Origin: Neospora caninum Liverpool
Lineage: Eukaryota; Apicomplexa; Conoidasida; Eucoccidiorida; Sarcocystidae
Assembly (NCBI RefSeq): GCF_000208865.1
Contig: NC_018390.1
Location: 599,777-663,776, forward strand
Reading direction: 5' to 3'
DNA length: 64,000 bases
Positions 57,701 through 64,000 of this stretch are shown here, one piece after another (the stretch's first letter is position 1; the number at the start of each line of letters is the position of its first letter). The notes beneath the pieces are model-generated. The model worked only from the letters and a program-made list of their open reading frames with translations, was not told the DNA's origin and did no database searches. Both the position numbers and the translations under genes were made by a program.

Positions 57701-60700
57701 TCGAGGGATGCGAGAATCTCGAAGGCGGAACCCGCGCTCAGGAGAGGTTCCGCTGTAGCGATGCCCTCAGGCAGCATTTGCAGAAGCGGATAGGTACCCG
57801 GGAGATCTCGCTCCAGCCGGCGGAAATGCCCGCGAGCTGTAGCTGCTGCAGAACGTTGCTGAAGACCGCGTGCCTCGCCACAGCTGGACGCGCGATGCCG
57901 CGGGTCGGCGTTCCCGTCATCGAAGGAAACAGGCGCCCGATGGAGCGCGCCTGCAACCGCATTCGGCCTCGTAGGACTGGCATTGATTCCCTTCGTCTCT
58001 CCAACTCCACAGACACATCCAGAGTCTCCGTGTCGCGGGCACGCGCCTTGCCCACACCGGGTCTCCAGAGGCGAGCCGACAAGCTTGTGACGAGGATCTT
58101 GCTCATCCTCCCGGGCGCCCGCCCCCTGACCGGGTTCCTTTGCCTGCTGTCTCGGGTCCCCGCTCGCGTCGCGTTTGGCAGCCGAACGCAGTGCGGCACA
58201 ACCCCCTGCGGAGGCTGCCTCAAACGGCCCAGCTGGCGTCGGATCATCGTCTCCGGTGTTGGACGGCCTCCTGCGTCCATGCGACGCAGAGAAGCGCTCC
58301 ACACATCCCGACCCTCCTCTAGGCGGACACGGCTCGCTGGTGCGTCCGCCTCCCCTCAGCGGAACGTTCGGGCCTCCAGGCCTCACGGGCGTATCTGGGC
58401 CGAGAGCACTCGCGCTCGCAGAGAGACAAACTCCGGGATCACTGCTCCTGTCCGGCCGCTCCGTTTCGTCGGCAGCGTACAGGGATTCAAATAACTCCAA
58501 GCGAGACTGCGTGTCGCGCACCGCGGCGCTCCCGTCCACAGGCCGATCCAGCGTCGCCAAGTCACCGGCCTCCTCAAGGGCGAGCTTGTGGAGACTCTCC
58601 ATGTGCACGAACGGCGCGTTTGACGAACGCGGAGAGTGCAGATAGGAAGTGGGAGAGCCGAAAGGCAGCGGCGGTGCCGACCGGGAACGCGAAGTGGAAT
58701 TCGGGAGCCCGGGGACTCCATTTTGCATGCGCGCGGCCTCCAAGGGGACGTCTGCCGACTGTTTATTTCTTCCCCCCGGACGGGCCGTCACTGGCCGTTT
58801 ACTCGCTCCAGCAGCACGGCCGTGCGGAGGGTTGGCGGTCGCCTGCTCACCCCCCCGTCGCTCTCGAGAGGCGACCTCTCTCTCGCTGCTGCTTCGCGGC
58901 TTGCGGGTCTCTCGGCTCTTGCCGTCTGGCAGCGAGCGAAGCGTGCAGTCAGGTGATTCTGGTGCCTGACGCGAAAACTCGCGGGTTCCTCTTTGCAGCA
59001 TCGGCCGTCTGTGCGCAGTGTGCTTCTTGAGCGCGTCAGCGCGTGCGCGAAGTCGCCTGTACACCTGCGTCCACCGTTCTCCTCAGCGTCGGTGTAGGCA
59101 AACGCTAGCAGGGCGATGTGCGCCTGTCCGGGCATCGTCGCCGAATGGCTAAGGGGCCCGGCAAGGCCGACGCTTCCGCAGCTCGTGTCCCCAAGCTCGG
59201 CTCGGCCGGCCTCAGGCTTGTGGCCTGGAAGCGAATCGGAGAGGCACACGCACCCGCCCGTGCTTTCCGTCTCCCTCGGCCCACGTTTGCTCTCGCCAAG
59301 TCCGCGGCAAACCGCGACTGCGGGAAGCGAGTCCGTGAACGGCTGGAGTCTCCGGCGAAGGTGGCTGAGGGGGGACTCTCCTGGAAGCGCGAGAGACCAC
59401 AAAAAACTTCGGAGACTTGCGGGAAGCCCCGATTTCCAGAGGCGGAGCTGAGAACAAACAAACGAGATACGAAGATACTGTGGGGGAAAAGATGCTGTGA
59501 CAGCTGACGGTCTCTTCCCTGCGTCACCAGCCATTAACGACGGCGAGAAATCCGCCAGACGGAACCCGCCAACGAATCCGTTACTTGTCGTTGTCGGCCA
59601 CGTCGACGCGACGTCCAAGACAGCAGTCAGAACAAGAGTTTCGGCCAGAAAGCTGCACTGCGGGAAACCGGGAAGACTACAGGCTGCCACTGGCGTATCT
59701 CTGTCGGGCTCTCCTCGAAGGCGCACACGCGAAAACGACGGGGGGGGGGGGACTACCGCGTGCTCAGCGCCGGCGTAGCGAGGACGCAGTTCGTTCAGGA
59801 ACGTCTGCGCACGGCGCGTCGATTATGGGACGCCGCGCGTGTGCTGACACAGACACCCGACTAACTTTTTCCCGGGAAGAAATGACCAATTGTTTTTCAC
59901 GTGTCCCGCCCTGGCTCAAGCGACTCGAACCGCTTTGAGAAGACCGGGACGTCAGTATACGGTTTTTAGCTTTGTCTTACCATCTGCTCCGAAACGCGGA
60001 GATCTTCGAGACCTTCTGTGCGAACCTGGTGATACACCGGCTCTGCCTGCGTGTCCCGTGTCGCGTCTTCGCCGCCTGGACCTTCTTGCGTACTGGGCCA
60101 CTCTGGCTGCGACGCCGTCCGAAAGCTCGCCCCGTCTCCTTTCTCACCTTCCTCTGCGTGGTCCACGTGCGGGGCGGGCTTCCGTCCCCAGGCCAGCAGG
60201 GATCGCACATCCTCCGCAGAGGATCGGGCGGTTCCCGTGCCTCCCCGAGCGCACTTGCTGCCGTCGAGTCGAGTGCCGTGCGATTTGTCAGTGCTTGCGC
60301 CGCCCTCCCGCGAGCTCTGCATCGGGAAAAGTTTCGTCAGCGTGGTCTCGGGTTTTTCGCCTTGGTCGACGCCCGCTTCCGCTCCAGGAAGGCTGCCTTG
60401 TCTGCTGACCGGCGGCGTGCTGCGCTCGCCGGTGCGCTGAAAACTGGACAGAGATTCGAGGTTTCTCAGTCGAGGGTCCGAGGGAACCGCCGACACAGAC
60501 ACCGCAACCGAACTTGGAAGGAGGCCTCGCTTCCATTCGGCCCTCCCGTCTCGATGCGAACCTGCCTCGTGCGACAAACAGGCGCTGTCGCAAGCGCTGG
60601 GAAACACGACCGCGGCCGACAAAGGCACGAGATCCTCGGAATAGCCTCGGGGCTGCTCCTTCTGACAGTGCCTCCAGCGTTTCTCCACGCGTTGTAGCCC

Positions 60701-63135
60701 ACGCAGAAAGCGAACGGACTCGCCGAGCGCCAGCGCCCTTCGCGATTCTGTCTCCTGTCCCAGCACAGACGGAGCGGGCGTGCTGACCCAGTGACGGAGA
60801 AGGTGCGGCAGGATTTGATCCTAAAACGAAGACGCCACACCGGGAAAAAGGCGACGCACAAGCACATGGGTTTTCCAGAGACTCATACCTATACATACCT
60901 ATATATATATAGAAATGAAATGTATACCTCCGCCCAGACATGCAACTCCATGCTAATATGTGGGGAACCGCGCGTCGCCATCGTCCTGCATATGAGTCGT
61001 ACACGGGCCGCGTCTGTCTTTGCGAACCCCGACGCCGAAACCGGCGGAACGCAGGGAAAGACGAAAGCGCACAGCGCACTACAGTTTCTGCAAGTCTTGA
61101 CCGCTCAAGTGCCTCGCAGCGCGGCTCCACCCTCGAAACGTAGCCACGGGCAGGAAGACGTACACCTGGATCCGTCGGTTCGAATCGCCGCAGGGAGTCG
61201 CCTTTTCTGGGGAGTATATACTACGAGTTGGACTACTGGCTGGTTTAGATATTGAATGTCTTTGGTTATGTTCTAGGCGTAATATATGGACTACTGAAGC
61301 AGTTTCCGTTTTCCAGGCAAAATGGAGCGCACGGGATACGCCGGTTTGTGGGGTTGAGACTCGCTTACCGTGAACTCTACCTCTTTGCTGTCCTCCAGCT
61401 TCTTCCGCAGTTCCCACTGTCTGTGGGCTTCTTTCTGGGCCTTCAGTGCCTGCGCAGCCTTGTTGAAGGCCACTTGCCTTCGCAAGAAGGAAAAGAGAAC
61501 CTGCCAGTCGAGGAAGCCAGACGCGCCGCCTCTGTCCCCAGCAGCCCACGACCCGCCGTCGAGCCCCGTGTCTCCCTCTGTCCGCCGCTCGTTCCCCACC
61601 AGACCAGCGACGCTCTCTCGCCTTCCGTCTCTCCCACGCGCGGACCCCGGACCACTGAGAGGGGGACACAGCCCCTCTCCAGAGGAGCGTCCTCGCTGTG
61701 CCTCGCCAGGCTGCTCGCCCACCTGCCGCTGGAACCCCTCTGTTGGCGGCGCGAGGAATCCAGGGAAGTACCCTCGCAAAATCGGCAGAGGCGATTTTTG
61801 CAGCGCCAGGGTTGCAGGGTCGCCGCCAGAGGTCTCTGGGAGGTTCGGGTGTCCCCGGAGCTCCGCGGAGCGATCGGCCAGACCAGCGAGCGCAGGGGGA
61901 GGCGAACTCAAGGATGGCAGCACGCCCGCGCAGAACGAAGGATACGAACGCGTCCTGTCAAGTGTCGCGTGGCGCTTCTGCGTGTCTCTTCGCGCACCTT
62001 GAACGGCGCCTTGTGCGGCCGCGGACGAAGAAGGCGGGGCAACTCCAGATGGCGCCGAAAGCCCAAGCTCGGACAGCTGTGCTCGACCCGGCACAAGGGG
62101 GTCTCGTCCCCTGTCAGAGGCCTCCGTCGTCGGCAGGTCACAGCTGCGGCCTTGGCTGTTCACCTGCCTGTCGGCGCTCTCTCCGGAAGCGCCGACTTCG
62201 GACAGTGGCGTTTGCCCCTCAGAGACGCCCTGTCGCTCCTGGGGGCTGATCCGGGGTAGGCCTGGAACCGTGGCAGAGCCGAACGGTTCTTCCTTCGCAG
62301 AGGCCTTCACTGCCGTCGAAGCCGCCTCCGACGTCCGGCGGTCACCCTCGCCGAGCGTGGCGGAAGACCGCCGATTTGAATCGTGTACCAAACTCGCAAA
62401 GGCAGCAGACAGCGGCATCTCTGCGCCCGCCCGCGCAGCATCCGACGGCCGGTGACACGCCACCGAACCTCCCGACGAGCCTCGCGATCTCCTGCAGTGC
62501 TCGAGGGACACGCAGGCACGCCCTCCCTCCTTGCCACGAGAGCCCGGTGACAACGGGGAGGGGACGGGAGCAGCCTGCGGCTGAGTCGCCCGCTCCCCGG
62601 CACCGAAGCGCTCTTCAGGCTGCCGGCACGGGGGCGAGGCCGACGCGGGACAAAGCACACCTTCAGCGGAGGCCGGAAGGACGGTAGAAGCAAAGGAGGA
62701 TGACGAGGCGAAGGCGGAAGTCGCGCTGGCGACTTCCGCCGAAAGCCGGTTCGGAGTGGCGAATGTGCAACGCTGAGAGGACTTGCTAGCGGATGGCAGA
62801 GGAAACGAAGATGCGTAGTAAGGAAGAACAAGAACGAGCAGTCGACGCCGAAAAGAAAGAGTGAGGCAGACCATGGAGGGGCCTTTCCCAGGCTGTCCCC
62901 GAGTCCCCTGCGTAGGAGGCCCCGCGGCCTTACCGACAAAGACGAGCGGGGGATACGAAAAGGGAAAAAGAAAGGGAGGCTGATACAGATCGGGGAAGAC
63001 CGCCTGACGGGCTCCAGGCTCCGCGACGAGATCGGCGATGGGAATTGCCGCTTTCTCCAGAGCAGCCGCGATCTCGGGAGGCGCGCCCTGAGGGGAGACA
63101 TAGCAATCGACGTAGACGCGAAAAAATCTATACAT
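54736..63135 (-). CDS. Large TBC-domain protein (predicted Rab GTPase-activating protein)
   Basis: TBC proteins speed GTP hydrolysis by Rab GTPases in membrane traffic. The TBC pieces run in order on the minus strand. LRLWKSGLPASLRSFLW opens the exon starting at 59447, VGYVQGMAGVAAVLLFF is the exon 56357-56292 and AFILMVQLLQLHPLPDFFM is 56017-55941. LPALSEHF, PPSFYLLPWVLSLF and VVRVWDGLLL are in 55412-55199. IALAILHYYDEALRGRSFEG is the last exon (54879-54736), with a stop. The last four exons join in phase. Upstream, the exon 60820-59981 joins 59447 in phase and starts QILPHLLRHWVS. Its acceptor also fits an exon ending at 61369 (WQVLFSFLRRQVAFNKAAQA, then a charged helix), and earlier exon-like sequence reaches at least 63088. 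About 850 low-complexity residues (about 59050-56758) split the TBC domain. The Gln of YVQGM is present; the arginine finger was not located. Exons between 56758 and 56357 and the true start are unresolved. Confidence 0.75.
59738..59751 (+). repeat. Poly-G tract in a TBC intron
   Basis: An uninterrupted run of about a dozen G lies in the intron between the exons ending at 59981 and starting at 59447. It is a C tract on the coding strand and prone to length errors. Confidence 0.7.
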
Positions 63136-64000
63136 CTAAATGTCCCTGACCGCCTTTGCTACACACGTAGACTGCTACCCTGACGGGGGCTCTATGCTTG
63201 CACTGGGACTGGCTACGAATGACCTACGCTTTGCACGCGAGAGAAACGGCAAACGCAGTGCAGATACATCGTGCTGCCTGGACCTCCACACGTCATCGAA
63301 TGCCGTCTCGCTTGCGTGCTGGTTTCCACGCTGTTCATCAAACTGCGAAAGGATCTTCGGCAGTCCCCCCCCGCATGCGTTCTCAAGAGCCTGGACTGCG
63401 TTTCATTCTAGCGGGCCCTCTAGGCTTTCTTTTTTTTTCGATCGCGGCCTCGCAGATTCGGGGCGAGACGCTCTGGCGCGCCTGCACGTTCTGCGAACGA
63501 CAAAGGGCTGGCAACGGGGTGAGCCCGTTTCGTCGAGGCTGGCGCGTGAACACTTCGGGAGGCTACCCAACAGCGCCGCATGCGCGGTTGCGCGACTCGC
63601 GTTTTGACACGCACCAGTTGCACAGCAATCAGGTCGCCGAGGGGGCACCGGTTGACTGAGGCCATTGCGAGCACCGGCTGAAACAGCCGCGCGAGGAAGC
63701 CGCGCGGCCCGCCCCCTTTTTTCTCCGCGGGTCGGACCAAGTCGGGTTTCCCAGACCATCCGCTTTGCTCGAAGCCGCCCTCAGCGGAGCTTCGGAAAGA
63801 GGGCAGTCTCCGCCAGAATAGCCCTGGCCCGTTCGCACGGAGGCCGGAGACGCCGCTGGCGGCTGGCACTGCGCAGGCCTGCTCCGGCCCGCCTATCGAG
63901 TTCCCGCTCCAGTCTCCCTTCTCGGCGCTGCCGCTCTCTCCATCCTTCGATCGCTCGGGAGAAAGCGTCTGCTGGTCCTCGCATCCCTCACTCGCAGAGG
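63136..64000 (-). other. Possible 5' exons of the TBC gene, or its upstream region
   Basis: On the minus strand a protein-like stretch (ending GDLIAVQL) meets a gtgcgt donor at 63613. It could join in frame to the exon beginning GAPPEIAAALEKAAIPIADL after an acceptor ending at 63089. Another minus-strand frame, about 63781-63984, is Arg/Glu-rich and helical in character. Neither carries a known domain, and the window ends before a start can be fixed. Confidence 0.3.

Noticed and set aside
58788..59064. Two minus-strand frames overlapping at 58788-59064 as two genes
   Set aside because: They are better read as consecutive TBC exons: a short intron near 59000-59070 (gtgtac donor, then an acceptor in GCAAAG) switches frame in phase.
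61079..61362. Exon ending VYVFLPVATFRGW...QKL with a stop near 61079, as C-terminus of a separate gene
   Set aside because: It can join to 61369 in phase, so a short separate protein is possible. The join from 61369 to 60820 is also in phase and continues into the TBC exons, which I prefer without transcript data.
1..64000. tRNA, rRNA, CRISPR, insertion sequences, organellar or viral insertions
   Set aside because: No cloverleaf, rRNA core, regular spacer array, terminal inverted repeats or reverse-transcriptase/integrase frames were recognised on either strand.

Overview
The window is nuclear DNA of an apicomplexan parasite, most likely a tissue-cyst coccidian (Toxoplasma/Neospora/Besnoitia group). 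This rests on many short exons with GT-AG introns, conserved eukaryotic domains separated by long Ser/Arg/Gly/Ala-rich low-complexity linkers, and family content. There are no bacterial operons, insertion sequences, CRISPR arrays or viral genes. The species cannot be fixed by eye.

Layout. 1-1316 (+) holds the 3' end of a CAMK-type protein kinase; its 5' part lies outside the window. 2580-3176 (+) is a small low-complexity candidate gene. 4754-8412 (-) is a DHHC palmitoyltransferase, divergent from a TFIIH p34/Tfb4 gene (10370-14358, +). After a 3 kb gap come a membrane-anchored cyclic-nucleotide phosphodiesterase (17330-24471, +), a convergent CMGC kinase (24891-26379, -) and, head-to-head with it, a cyclin Y-like gene (27055-28492, +). 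Next is an intronless protein of about 1,000 residues with an N-terminal zinc finger, a long coiled coil, a C2-like domain and a C-terminal NADAR-like domain (30344-33352, +). It is followed by a DusA-type tRNA-dihydrouridine synthase (34203-37104, +), an MFS transporter (37288-39580, +), a convergent MATH-BTB (SPOP-like) adaptor (39833-41526, -), a COQ3 ubiquinone methyltransferase (45164-48263, +), a tentative mitochondrial-leader ORF (50052-51008, -) and a very large TBC-domain Rab-GAP (54736 to about 63135, -).

Exon structures were built by eye. I required GT-AG sites, continuous reading phase and family-motif continuity across each junction. Cyclin, Dus, MFS, MATH-BTB and COQ3 close in phase from start to stop. 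Tfb4 also closes, but it uses one weak donor. PDE, CMGC kinase, DHHC and TBC each keep one or more uncertain junctions.

Composition changes along the window. The outer parts (about 1-14 kb and 56-64 kb) are clearly GC-rich, while about 14-56 kb is nearer balanced and locally AT-rich. Both transitions fall inside single genes (Tfb4 and TBC), so they are not simple assembly joins. Functionally the neighbourhood is housekeeping and signalling: transcription/repair, cyclic-nucleotide breakdown, cell-cycle-type kinase and cyclin, tRNA modification, ubiquinone synthesis, membrane traffic and protein lipidation. The most unusual item is the zinc finger-C2-NADAR fusion with altered NADAR active-site residues. 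The most suggestive arrangement is the divergent CMGC kinase/cyclin Y pair.
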